Shown here: positions 1 through 6,594 of the stretch, one piece after another
How the letters are laid out: every line of letters begins with the position of its first letter
Position numbering within the stretch: position 1 is the stretch's first letter
From: Acidobacteriaceae bacterium
GTDB lineage: Bacteria > Acidobacteriota > Terriglobia > Terriglobales > Acidobacteriaceae
Direction of reading: 5' to 3'
Length of the DNA: 23,454 nucleotides
Assembly: GCA_003133425.1 (NCBI GenBank)
Contig: PKXI01000367.1
Span: forward strand, 1-23,454
Notes under the pieces: model-generated
What the model saw: only the letters and a program-made list of their open reading frames with translations
What the model was told of the DNA's origin: nothing
Database searches by the model: none
Translations under genes and position numbers: made by a program

Positions 1-24
1 ATTATGCGAGACTCAGTAAGTAGA

Positions 25-43
25 TGCCAGACGTTAACTGGCA
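25..43. promoter_or_regulatory. Inverted repeat upstream of the first gene, possible operator
   Basis: The arms TGCCAG (25-30) and CTGGCA (38-43) are perfect complements separated by 7 bp that contain the palindrome GTTAAC. The site lies about 20 bp before the first start codon and just before its AAGGAG ribosome binding site. This is the usual place for an autoregulatory operator or a leader hairpin of a small DNA-binding protein gene. The arms are short, so chance is possible. Confidence 0.25.
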
Positions 44-64
44 ACTACCTTAAGGAGTCTTTGT

Positions 65-301
65 ATGCACCCAAATCCCAAGAAGTCGAAGCTGCTGGCG
101 GCATTTCAGGCCATCCGGCAGGACTTCGAACAAGAAGTGATGAGCGAAATCGCTGCCCATCCCGAATCACCGTATTGGATGGTGGCCCAACAGGTCGGCC
201 TAAGTGAAGCTCTTGTCCTGAGGACCGCCCAAAAGAACAACATCAGCCGGCCAGCCGGCCCCCGTCCCAAAGTCAAGACGAGCGAGAAGGGGGACAACTA
301 A
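65..301 (+). CDS. Small putative DNA-binding (HTH-like) protein
   Basis: This encodes a 78-residue basic protein that I cannot assign to a named family. A stretch near residues 38-60 (PYWMVAQQVGLSEALVLRTA) has the spacing of a helix-turn-helix, with an alanine in the first helix and a glycine at the turn. It is followed by a basic tail (RPAGPRPK) that resembles AT-hook-like minor-groove contacts. The start is well supported by AAGGAG about 7 bp upstream of the ATG. The stop is separated from the next start by a single base, so the two are almost certainly co-transcribed. By context it is likely a regulator or accessory DNA-binding protein of the plus-strand module that includes a RecD2-like helicase. 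The function is inference. Confidence 0.65.
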   Translation: MHPNPKKSKLLAAFQAIRQDFEQEVMSEIAAHPESPYWMVAQQVGLSEALVLRTAQKNNISRPAGPRPKVKTSEKGDN

Positions 302-302
302 C

Positions 303-740
303 ATGGCTTGGCCACATTTGAAAGCAGCAACAGAGTCCACCCTATACGACGGGCACGGCTCATACAAAAACATAATGTACAGAATCTGCTCGTTGGTTCG
401 TAAAGACGGCCAGCAGCATGCTGGGTGGTACACCGCCGGCGAGAATTACATCGCTGAGACGACCGGGTTCTCGCTTCGACAAGTGCAGAGAGCAGTTGCC
501 CAGTTCAAAAAGGACGGTGTATTCGCAATCCGTACCTACCGCAAAGGCGGGAAGGAATTCAATCATTACCGGCCGAACGAGGCTCTATTTAACTCGCGCA
601 AGCGGAATCCCGAAGGACCGAGCTGGTATCGGAAACTCTACCGGACGACACTGAGGCGGATGGCGAAGAGGGCACCCGCCAGGATGGCGTATGGCCACAC
701 GACACCTTGTCGCCAGCCACCCGACAGGTTGGCGGTGTAG
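303..740 (+). CDS. Winged-helix DNA-binding protein, apparently frameshifted near its middle
   Basis: The readable product is 145 aa. Residues 43-72 form a convincing helix-turn-helix (GENYIAETTGFSLRQVQRAV) followed by a two-stranded wing (residues 73-91, FAIRTYRKGGKEFNHYRPN). This type is common in replication-initiation and phage or plasmid regulatory proteins. The ATG follows a purine-rich GAGAAGGGGG site inside the end of the preceding gene. After about residue 97 the composition changes abruptly to an Arg/Pro-rich tail with unnatural codon use, while the -1 frame opens at 593 and stays open to 922 with balanced composition. I infer a single-base indel near 593-650; the restored protein would be about 206 aa. 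It could instead be a genuine 145-aa protein, but the sequence argues against that. Confidence 0.6.
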   Translation: MAWPHLKAATESTLYDGHGSYKNIMYRICSLVRKDGQQHAGWYTAGENYIAETTGFSLRQVQRAVAQFKKDGVFAIRTYRKGGKEFNHYRPNEALFNSRKRNPEGPSWYRKLYRTTLRRMAKRAPARMAYGHTTPCRQPPDRLAV

Positions 741-776
741 TTTGTATACCCAGTAATGTAAAAGGAGACGAAGTAA

Positions 777-836
777 ATGCACTTGAAAGCATTTGCAGAG
801 CGGAGCTTCGCTCCACCGGCAAAGGTCATGATGTAG
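777..836 (+). other. 19-codon mini-ORF with a strong ribosome binding site
   Basis: The ATG at 777 follows AAAAGGAG with a spacing of 9 bases, one of the best Shine-Dalgarno sites in the window. The ORF encodes only 19 residues (MHLKAFAERSFAPPAKVMM) before consecutive TAG stops. It lies inside the -1 continuation of the winged-helix gene. A perfect small hairpin GGAGC-TTC-GCTCC (802-814) lies within it. It could be a leader peptide for the zinc-finger gene downstream, or the start of a gene whose body is lost. The coding status is uncertain. Confidence 0.25.
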
Positions 837-869
837 TAGTTTCTACGAATACCCTATCGGGGAAAGACA

Positions 870-1108
870 ATGGGGGCTCCGCCCCCAAACCCCCCGCTGT
901 GTGCCGTTCAAAGTTCTTGTGAAGAGTTTTCTTCCTGTTCAGAGTTTGAATCTGACTCTCGTCCCAAGCCCGTCTCCCCGCTCGAGTCCGCAGCTGCCGC
1001 TGCCCGTTCCAAGGAAGAGATGCTTGCCGTCCTAGCCAAGCGAGAACCCGTGCCGCCTCCGCCGTCCAAAGAGGCCTTGGCCCCACCCCCCAATGCCGCC
1101 GCCCCCCC
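870..1108 (+). pseudogene. Upstream frame of the zinc-finger gene (N-terminal Ser/Glu/Pro-rich segment)
   Basis: This frame is open from an ATG at 870 past 1108 and encodes a natural-looking low-complexity N-terminus, with Ser/Glu-rich then Ala/Pro-rich stretches (SKEEMLAVLAKREPVPPPPS). After a run of seven C at 1102-1108 it degenerates, while the +1 frame becomes the well-formed zinc-finger protein. Removing one C from the run joins the two into one protein of about 367 aa. Possible starts are ATG 870 (GGGGAAAG upstream) or ATG 1020 (AAGGAAG upstream). The homopolymer makes a sequencing error, a phase-variable tract or translational slippage all conceivable. Confidence 0.5.
872..886. repeat. 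Perfect GC-rich hairpin followed by a C-rich tract
   Basis: GGGGGC (872-877), loop TCC, GCCCCC (881-886) is a perfect 6-bp stem, followed directly by AAACCCCCC. Hairpins of this exact style, a G-rich stem plus AAACCCCC, recur in intergenic and gene-end positions of many plasmids and accessory regions. Here it begins within the ATG at 870 that would start the zinc-finger gene's upstream reading frame, so it could hinder initiation there. There is no T-tract, so it is not a typical intrinsic terminator. Confidence 0.45.
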
Positions 1109-1974
1109 GCCCCACGACCCCTTATCAAATCGCGAAGGCACTGGTCGAGGAAACCAAGAGAAACGCATTGGACACCTACCTCCGGGCCTATTCGTTGGCA
1201 TACCAGTTTGCTGGATACCTCGAACAGCGGAAGGCCAAGGGCGAAAAGGCCTACGCCTTTGAGCATTGGGAGGTCCTGTACACAAGCGATTTTATCGACG
1301 CACTGAACCGCGGCTGGAAGTTCAAGGACATTGAAGACGCCATCGATGCCGCACAGACGACAAAGCATCGATTTGTCTGCTGCACTCCACTCCGGCTGTT
1401 AGAAAATGGCGAATCGGTCATGAAGCTGGTCTACGTTCTGCGGCGGAAGGGCGAGACGCTCCGGCAGCGACTCGGCGAGCAGTACCCATCATGGTATCTG
1501 GAGAATGCTGGCTCACACGCAGTGCAGGAGATGAAACGAGCTCATGAAGACGAGATCGCGGGCGAGCAGCAGCAGCACGAAGAAGAACTCCAGCGGGAGA
1601 GAGAGCTTGACGAGGATGTCCCGATATTGACGCTCAAAACGACAGGAAAATTCCAGTGCATCACCCCGGATTGTTCTTATCGGTTCGATACTCGGGGGCA
1701 GATGCATCGTCACTTCGACGATTGCTTCGCCAAGGCTGTTGAGGAAATGCCCACCGACCCTCAGGTTGCGCTCGATGAGGAGTTCGCGGATGAATTCGAT
1801 GACGAGTGCGGCGTCCTGCCGTGCGCCGTATACCCGTGGTTTGAAGAGGATGAAGCTGAAGGCCGCTGGGAGCAGTACTCGCCGGAAAATGCAGAGGGTG
1901 GAATGATGTTCAACCCCTGGGCTGATGAGGATGCCGCTTGTATGGCGGAAACGGGTGTACAACAAGAACGCTGA
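1093..1974 (+). CDS. C2HC zinc-finger protein with coiled coil, unknown function
   Basis: The product from the ATG at 1093 is 293 aa and I do not recognise a named family. Residues 11-120 are mostly helical (YQIAKALVEETKRNALDTYL). Residues 141-175 are rich in Glu/Gln/Arg with coiled-coil spacing. A zinc-finger motif C189-x4-C194-x12-H207-x3-C211 sits within FQCITPDCSYRFDTRGQMHR. The rest is strongly acidic. The ATG at 1093 has no ribosome binding site and sits in a proline/C-rich run, which supports the view that the true N-terminus lies in the other frame upstream of the C7 tract. It follows the winged-helix gene and precedes a RecD2-like helicase, so a role in replication or maintenance of a mobile element is plausible but inferred. 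Confidence 0.65.
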   Translation: MPPPPRPTTPYQIAKALVEETKRNALDTYLRAYSLAYQFAGYLEQRKAKGEKAYAFEHWEVLYTSDFIDALNRGWKFKDIEDAIDAAQTTKHRFVCCTPLRLLENGESVMKLVYVLRRKGETLRQRLGEQYPSWYLENAGSHAVQEMKRAHEDEIAGEQQQHEEELQRERELDEDVPILTLKTTGKFQCITPDCSYRFDTRGQMHRHFDDCFAKAVEEMPTDPQVALDEEFADEFDDECGVLPCAVYPWFEEDEAEGRWEQYSPENAEGGMMFNPWADEDAACMAETGVQQER

Positions 1975-2068
1975 CCGGATTCTCATCGTCCGAAAGGTTT
2001 GGGAGCTTGTGGAGCTTTGTTCTGAGAGGCGGAGGCGCTCGCCGACCCAACGGTACAAGATCGAATAG
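1925..2068 (+). CDS. Possible small basic protein overlapping the zinc-finger gene end
   Basis: The ORF begins with ATG AGG ATG at 1925-1933 and encodes about 47 residues, basic and compositionally natural (KNADRILIVRKVWELVELCS), ending at TAG 2066-2068. It overlaps the 3' end of the zinc-finger gene by about 50 bases in another frame. GATGAGG lies too close to the second ATG to be an ideal ribosome binding site for it. It could be a real translationally coupled small protein, or a chance ORF filling the gap before the helicase gene. No family is recognised. Confidence 0.3.
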   Translation: MRMPLVWRKRVYNKNADRILIVRKVWELVELCSERRRRSPTQRYKIE

Positions 2069-2140
2069 ACAGGGCGCGAACGTGGCATGTCACGATTCGC
2101 ACAACTGCTGTCGGCTCCGACCGCATAGACTTCGATCAGG

Positions 2141-4339
2141 ATGCCCGGCTCCTCCTCACAACCCAGTGCCCCCACGGAAGAGATCGCAGGACTTGTGGAA
2201 CGGGTCACATTTTTCAATGAAGAGAGCGGCTTTGCCGTCCTCCGTGTGAAGGTCCGTGGGCAGCGGGATTTGGTGACGATACTCGGCTCCGTGCCGACTG
2301 TGAGCGCCGGAGAGTGGCTGACCGCCAAAGGATGGTGGGTCCGCGACAAGGAGCACGGGCTCCAATTCAAGGCTCAGGTCCTGAAGGCTACCCCTCCGAC
2401 TACGAGCGAAGGAGTTGAGCGCTACCTTGGCGGCGGATTTGTGAAAGGCGTCGGCCCCGTGCTTGCAAAGAAGCTGGTGGATCACTTCGGCGCGGACGTG
2501 CTGGGCGTAATCAGCGACAATCCCGCCGACCTTGAATCCGTCGATGGTATCGGGCCGAAGCGCCGGGAAAAGATCGCCAATGCCTGGCAGGAGGGCATGC
2601 AGATCCGAGAGATCATGCTCTTCCTGCATAGCCACGGAGTCAGTACCGGACGAGCTGTACGTATCTTCAAGACCTACGGCAATCTCGCCATCCAAACTGT
2701 TCAGGAGAACCCGTACACACTGGCGAAGGAGATTCACGGCATAGGATTCGCCACGGCGGATAAGATCGCGCAGAGTGTCGGGGTACCAAAGGATTCGCAG
2801 AATCGTGCTCGGGCTGGAATCAGCCACGTGCTCCTGGGGGCTACCTCCGAAGGCCATTGTGCGCTGCCGCTGGAAAAGCTGAAGACGACGGCAATGAAGC
2901 TGCTTGAGGTACCCACGGAGATCATCGAGCAGGCGTTGTCGCACATGCTTACCGGCGGCCTCCTTCTCCTGGAGGAGATCGACAGTGAACCGCTTGTCTT
3001 CCTGCCGCACCTCCGGAAGGCGGAAGACGGGATTGCCACGAAGATCAAGCGGCTGGCCACTGCTGGCGTGACCTACCCGAAGATCGACTTCGAGAAGGCC
3101 GTCGCCTGGTGTGAGACAAAGACTGGAAAGACCCTCGCCCCGAGCCAGCGTGAGGCGCTGAAGACTGTCCTAGCCAGTCGAGTCGCCGTCATTACTGGCG
3201 GCCCCGGCGTAGGCAAGACCACATTGGTCAACTCGATCCTGCTGATCCTCCGTGCCAAGAAAGTGAAATGCCTGCTGTGTGCGCCCACAGGACGGGCGGC
3301 AAAGCGCCTCACAGAGACCACCGGGCTTGAGGCGAAGACGATTCATCGTCTCCTGGAGGTTGACCCGGCCACGGGAAGGTTTCAGCGCAACGAAGACAAG
3401 CCGCTCGAATGCGATCTCCTCATCATTGATGAAACCTCGATGGTAGACGTGCTCCTGATGTATGCCTTGCTCCGCGCCCTTCCGAAGACGTCGGGATTGA
3501 TCATGGTTGGCGACGTGGATCAGCTTCCCTCTGTCGGTCCGGGGAATGCCTTGCGGGACCTGATCGAAAGCGGCGTGGTACCTGTGGTTCGTTTGACCGA
3601 GGTGTTCCGCCAGGCGGCCACGAGCAAGATCATCACCAGCGCCCACCTCATCCGCCAAGGGAAGATGCCGGAGCTTCGCACAGCGGAGGCCGGGTCCGAC
3701 TTTCACTTCATCGAACGGGAAACACCGGAGGAGATTGCAGCGACCCTTGTGAGGCTGGTTCAAGACAGAATCCCGAAGGGGCATCGGCTCGACCCCATCC
3801 GGGACATACAGGTTTTGTGCCCAATGAACAGGGGATCGATTGGAGTCCGCGAATTGAACACCGTGCTGCAGACTGCCCTTAACCCAGTTCGTCCCGGTGA
3901 GCACGCGGTGGAGCGGTTTGGATGGAGGTTCCAGGTCCGGGACAAGGTCATCCAGACGGAGAACAACTACAAAAAAGAAGTTTTCAACGGCGACATCGGC
4001 ATCGTTGAGAAGATCGATCCCGTCGAACAGGAACTCTTTATCCGGTTCGACGACAGGCTGGTGACGTACGACTTCGGGGAGTTGGATGAAGTCTCGCTGG
4101 CGTACGCGGTGACAATCCACAAAGCACAGGGCTCGGAGTTTCCGGCGGTGGTCATCCCAGTCGCAATGCAACATTACATGCTTCTCCAGCGCAATCTGAT
4201 CTACACCGGAATTACCCGTGCCAAGAGACTGCTCGTCGTCGTTGGGCAGAAGAAGGCCCTGGGGATCGCGGTGAGGAACGACCAATCGCGGAAGCGCTAC
4301 TCCGGACTCTTGAGCAGCCTGAAAACTCCCGGCCTGTAG
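2141..4339 (+). CDS. recD2: RecD2-type ATP-dependent DNA helicase (SF1B)
   Basis: This is a complete 732-aa SF1B helicase, the usual length for RecD2, which unwinds DNA 5'-3' independently of RecBC. An OB-like N-terminal region is followed by tandem helix-hairpin-helix elements at about residues 94-148 (GVGPVLAKKLV, DGIGPKRREKI). Walker A is GGPGVGKT at 353-360 with catalytic K359. Walker B is IIDETSMVD with D430-E431. Motif III is GDVDQLPSVGPG at about 457, motif V is VTIHKAQGSEFP near 655, and motif VI is GITRAKRLLVVV near 690. All catalytic motifs are intact. The ATG at 2141 follows a weak GATCAGG site. Its position behind two DNA-binding-type genes suggests it serves an accessory replicon or integrative element rather than general repair, but that is inference. 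The gene symbol is by family resemblance. Confidence 0.93.
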   Translation: MPGSSSQPSAPTEEIAGLVERVTFFNEESGFAVLRVKVRGQRDLVTILGSVPTVSAGEWLTAKGWWVRDKEHGLQFKAQVLKATPPTTSEGVERYLGGGFVKGVGPVLAKKLVDHFGADVLGVISDNPADLESVDGIGPKRREKIANAWQEGMQIREIMLFLHSHGVSTGRAVRIFKTYGNLAIQTVQENPYTLAKEIHGIGFATADKIAQSVGVPKDSQNRARAGISHVLLGATSEGHCALPLEKLKTTAMKLLEVPTEIIEQALSHMLTGGLLLLEEIDSEPLVFLPHLRKAEDGIATKIKRLATAGVTYPKIDFEKAVAWCETKTGKTLAPSQREALKTVLASRVAVITGGPGVGKTTLVNSILLILRAKKVKCLLCAPTGRAAKRLTETTGLEAKTIHRLLEVDPATGRFQRNEDKPLECDLLIIDETSMVDVLLMYALLRALPKTSGLIMVGDVDQLPSVGPGNALRDLIESGVVPVVRLTEVFRQAATSKIITSAHLIRQGKMPELRTAEAGSDFHFIERETPEEIAATLVRLVQDRIPKGHRLDPIRDIQVLCPMNRGSIGVRELNTVLQTALNPVRPGEHAVERFGWRFQVRDKVIQTENNYKKEVFNGDIGIVEKIDPVEQELFIRFDDRLVTYDFGELDEVSLAYAVTIHKAQGSEFPAVVIPVAMQHYMLLQRNLIYTGITRAKRLLVVVGQKKALGIAVRNDQSRKRYSGLLSSLKTPGL

Positions 4340-4490
4340 TTGAACGTTACGGCCATGAGTCATGAACTTGATGCTCCGCACAAGTTACGTTTGGGACCGC
4401 TGACAAAAAGTGCTATTGCGATTTCAACAACGATTGTAGGACTATTCACGCAGCAGGAAGTTCTCCTGAGGACCGGGGAGGAAAGCGGCC

Positions 4491-4772
4491 ATGAAGAACT
4501 CGGGGTTTTATGAGTTGCGGCTCTTGGAAGCGAAGGTTGCTGGAGAACTTGTCTACTTCGTGAGGGAAACTCACGGGCAGTGGGATGATCACAAGAAGCG
4601 GGTTGTCTACGACAAAGACTCGCTGTTGCCTGTTGAGGGTTTTCGAAATCATGGGGAAGCGGAAGAGCGATTTTGCCAGGAAAGGCTCACCCTTGCCAAA
4701 GAGGGATTTATACACTCGCTGGTTTGGCATCCTTTCGCCGAAGGGCATTCCGAGTACCTGCTGATCGCCTGA
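4491..4772 (+). CDS. Hypothetical 93-aa protein
   Basis: This is a small soluble protein with no recognised family and no membrane segment. It reads naturally (FYELRLLEAKVAGELVYFVR) with an alternating charged/hydrophobic pattern that suggests an alpha/beta fold. The start has an upstream GGGGAGGAAAG site 6-10 bases before the ATG. It lies 151 bp after the helicase gene on the same strand and ends 99 bp from the convergent sugar-kinase gene. The gap before it shows no terminator or clear promoter. A minus-strand ORF of similar length overlaps it but has no ribosome binding site and poorer composition. Confidence 0.55.
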   Translation: MKNSGFYELRLLEAKVAGELVYFVRETHGQWDDHKKRVVYDKDSLLPVEGFRNHGEAEERFCQERLTLAKEGFIHSLVWHPFAEGHSEYLLIA

Positions 4773-4871
4773 TCACTGTGTGCACGGAAGAGTTGATGTG
4801 GCCAAGACTCGATTCGGGTACGCCGCCACAGCGCAGAAAGCAGGGTGCTAGACCCTCACCCCGGCGCCAGA

Positions 4872-5723
4872 CTATTTCATCCATTCTCTTGTTCCGTGGA
4901 AGCGGCACGACTCCGAAGCGACCGTCGCTGCGGCTCTCAAAGCGTCCACAAAAGGGCTTCCCGTCGAAGCGTAATAGCAGAAGGCTCCATGAAAGATGTC
5001 CCCTGCTCCCAGCGTATCCACAATTTGTACCTGTGGAACCGGTATGACCCCAGAGGTTCCATTCGAGACAAAACGAATTGGCTCAGCTCCCCGAGTAATC
5101 GCGATGTTTTTCACGCCACAGTCCAGCAGATACTTGATCACGTCGTTCTCGGTCAAGCATTCAGGCGGCATAAAATCAGCCGAACATACTGCAGTGTCAA
5201 TGCTCTTGAGGAGCTCGTCGGTACCGGGCTTCCAGCTTCCGCCGTCCAGCACAACTTGAATTCCCCGCGCACGTGCGGCGCTGGACCAAGCCGAGCACGC
5301 TTGCATGTAGTGACCATCAACTAGCACGACCGAGGCTTCCTCCAGAACCGATTCATCGACCAGCGCAGGCTGTGATTTGAAGCGGGTTGCGTTGGCCGAT
5401 ACAACATTGCGCTCTCCGATTCCGTTGGCCGAGATCGAAGATATAACCGGCACTCTATCAAAATCGGGACTCATGTCTATGAGCCGGACAGAGTATCGCT
5501 GAAATTCCGCAACGATTACGCTGGTCAAAGCATGGCATCCGACAGCCGTCACCAGAGTTGGCTTTCCCCCGAGGAAACCGAACGCGATGGATGCATTCGT
5601 GGCCGGCCCACCGACGAACACGTCCTGACTGTGAGCCACGACTTTTGAGTTCGCCGACGGGAACTTTTCAACTCCGTATACAACATCAATTGTCGAGAGT
5701 CCCACGAAAATGCCGTTTGTCAC
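4872..5723 (-). CDS. PfkB-family carbohydrate kinase
   Basis: This encodes a 283-aa ribokinase/PfkB-type sugar kinase, which transfers the ATP gamma-phosphate to a sugar or nucleoside hydroxyl in the cytoplasm. The N-terminal strand IFVGLSTIDVVYGVEKFP is the family opening. PfkB signature 1 lies near residues 37-53 (VGGPATNASIAFGFLGG). The anion-hole/catalytic signature DTLGAGDIFHGAF is at 236-248, with D242 as the expected catalytic base. ITRGAEPIRF near 209 is the nucleotide-binding strand. The start codon is GTG, preceded by AGAGGG at short spacing. The substrate cannot be read from the sequence; the length and motif set fit ribokinase/adenosine-kinase relatives. It is monocistronic in this window, with a gene-poor stretch upstream, so there is no pathway context. 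Confidence 0.88.
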   Translation of the reverse strand: MTNGIFVGLSTIDVVYGVEKFPSANSKVVAHSQDVFVGGPATNASIAFGFLGGKPTLVTAVGCHALTSVIVAEFQRYSVRLIDMSPDFDRVPVISSISANGIGERNVVSANATRFKSQPALVDESVLEEASVVLVDGHYMQACSAWSSAARARGIQVVLDGGSWKPGTDELLKSIDTAVCSADFMPPECLTENDVIKYLLDCGVKNIAITRGAEPIRFVSNGTSGVIPVPQVQIVDTLGAGDIFHGAFCYYASTGSPFVDALRAAATVASESCRFHGTREWMK

Positions 5724-6127
5724 AGTCCCTCTGTATTCAAATGCAACTCGAAACCATTCTAGACTCGCCCTAAGCTCGCATAATCAAGCTGGAGGCCCAC
5801 ATAAGCGATGTCGAGATGTGTAGCGGATGGATAACCGAAGAGAGCTAAGGCATTAACCAGCGGCCAAATCACGAGCTCTCTCGAAGGATATATCGCCCGA
5901 CAGGTATTACGCGCTCCAGGACTCGGTCGTGGCATTTCGCGGCGTCGAGAGCGGGTATAGGAGGGCAGAGTCGGTTCTGCTGCTGATGGTAGCGCTCGCG
6001 ATATTCTGCCGGTCGCTCTTACGTCTTAAAAGGAGTGAACAGCCTGGTACCCACCTCGCTTACGCCGCGAAGAACAGCGCCACGGGCTTTGTCAGACTCG
6101 CAGTCCCGATTGCAGCTCGCAACCCCC
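5724..6127. other. 404-bp stretch without a convincing gene
   Basis: No frame here has good composition plus a start and ribosome binding site. On the minus strand, a short frame from about 5870 to a TAG at 5759-5761 reads plausibly (LVIWPLVNALALFGYPSATH) with a GTG start but no clear ribosome binding site; it may be a gene remnant. The plus-strand ORF starting near 5929 uses GTG and has low-quality composition. The region separates the HD-protein gene from the kinase gene and probably contains the kinase promoter. Confidence 0.4.
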
Positions 6128-6589
6128 CTACCCTTGCGAGGACAAGGTGCGTCCGAGAGCTGTGCTCATAAACTCTGCCTTGGGCGTCATACCAATCCTG
6201 GTGAGGTCGAGTCGATCAGCATCCCAGCAGGCGCCGATCGTAGGATCATCACTCAACTGACCTTGCGTGTGCCACCTACAGGCGTACTGCAACAGTTCAA
6301 GATGCGTATCACTCAAATCGAAGAGGGTGCCCCGCAAGCTCGCAGCATATTCAGCCCCGCGTTCGCCATGTTCAAAATCCACCCCATCATTCTCACGACG
6401 CGAATCGTGAAAGACGGCGAAGAGCCTCACTACCTCAACAATTGCGCCATTACTGGCGGCAATTTCCAAAGCGTTCCGTTCAACCCGCCGCCAGTGACTT
6501 GCCCCGTGGATCGAATCAGGATCGCACTGGAACGCCTTAGTGACGTAATCCCAAAGGGCATCAAAATTGATTTGATTGATTTTAACCAT
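6128..6589 (-). CDS. HD-domain metal-dependent phosphohydrolase-like protein
   Basis: The product is 153 aa with the spread-out metal-ligand pattern of HD hydrolases: H28 in SIHGASHWRRVERNAL, H61-D62 in FAVFHDSRREN, and a late D124/D128 in CWDADRLDL. H107 in the CRWHT segment is a further candidate ligand. Such proteins cleave phosphoester or nucleotide substrates, but the specific substrate is unknown. The ATG at 6587-6589 begins 5 bases after the stop of the ferredoxin/methyltransferase reading frame, so they form one transcription unit. A GGAATAGGG sequence that overlaps that stop codon may serve as the ribosome binding site. The coupling suggests a shared pathway. A nonsense codon upstream could reduce translation through polarity. 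Confidence 0.75.
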   Translation of the reverse strand: MVKINQINFDALWDYVTKAFQCDPDSIHGASHWRRVERNALEIAASNGAIVEVVRLFAVFHDSRRENDGVDFEHGERGAEYAASLRGTLFDLSDTHLELLQYACRWHTQGQLSDDPTIGACWDADRLDLTRIGMTPKAEFMSTALGRTLSSQG

Positions 6590-6594
6590 AAGCC

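Larger units (their letters stand above)
593..922 (+). pseudogene. Out-of-frame continuation of the winged-helix gene
   Basis: This frame is open from just after a TAA at 590-592 to the TGA at 920-922. Its translation is acidic and looks natural, with segments such as ESRRTELVSETLPDDTEADG and GDEVNALESICRAELRSTGK, unlike the Arg/Pro-rich zero-frame tail. It has no start with a good ribosome binding site, so it is best read as the C-terminal half of the gene starting at 303, displaced by -1. No canonical -1 slippery heptamer is present: slipping at TTT AAC would run into the TAA at 590. An indel mutation or assembly error is therefore more likely than programmed frameshifting. Confidence 0.5.

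Noticed and set aside
585..597. CTA TTT AAC as a programmed -1 slippery site
   Set aside because: The heptamer lacks the X XXY YYZ pattern, and a -1 slip at this point would place TAA (590-592) in the decoding site.
826..1368. 180-aa minus-strand ORF opposite the zinc-finger gene
   Set aside because: It has unnatural Arg/Gly/Leu-rich composition and no ribosome binding site; the plus strand reads as a natural helical and zinc-finger protein. It is a shadow ORF.
3170..4381. 403-aa minus-strand ORF opposite the helicase gene
   Set aside because: It is long only because of codon bias opposite the RecD2 gene; His/Arg/Leu-rich with no recognisable fold.
4842..4856. AGGGT-GCTAG-ACCCT hairpin between the 93-aa gene and the kinase gene as a terminator
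   Set aside because: The stem is only 5 bp and has no T-tract on either strand; too weak to call.
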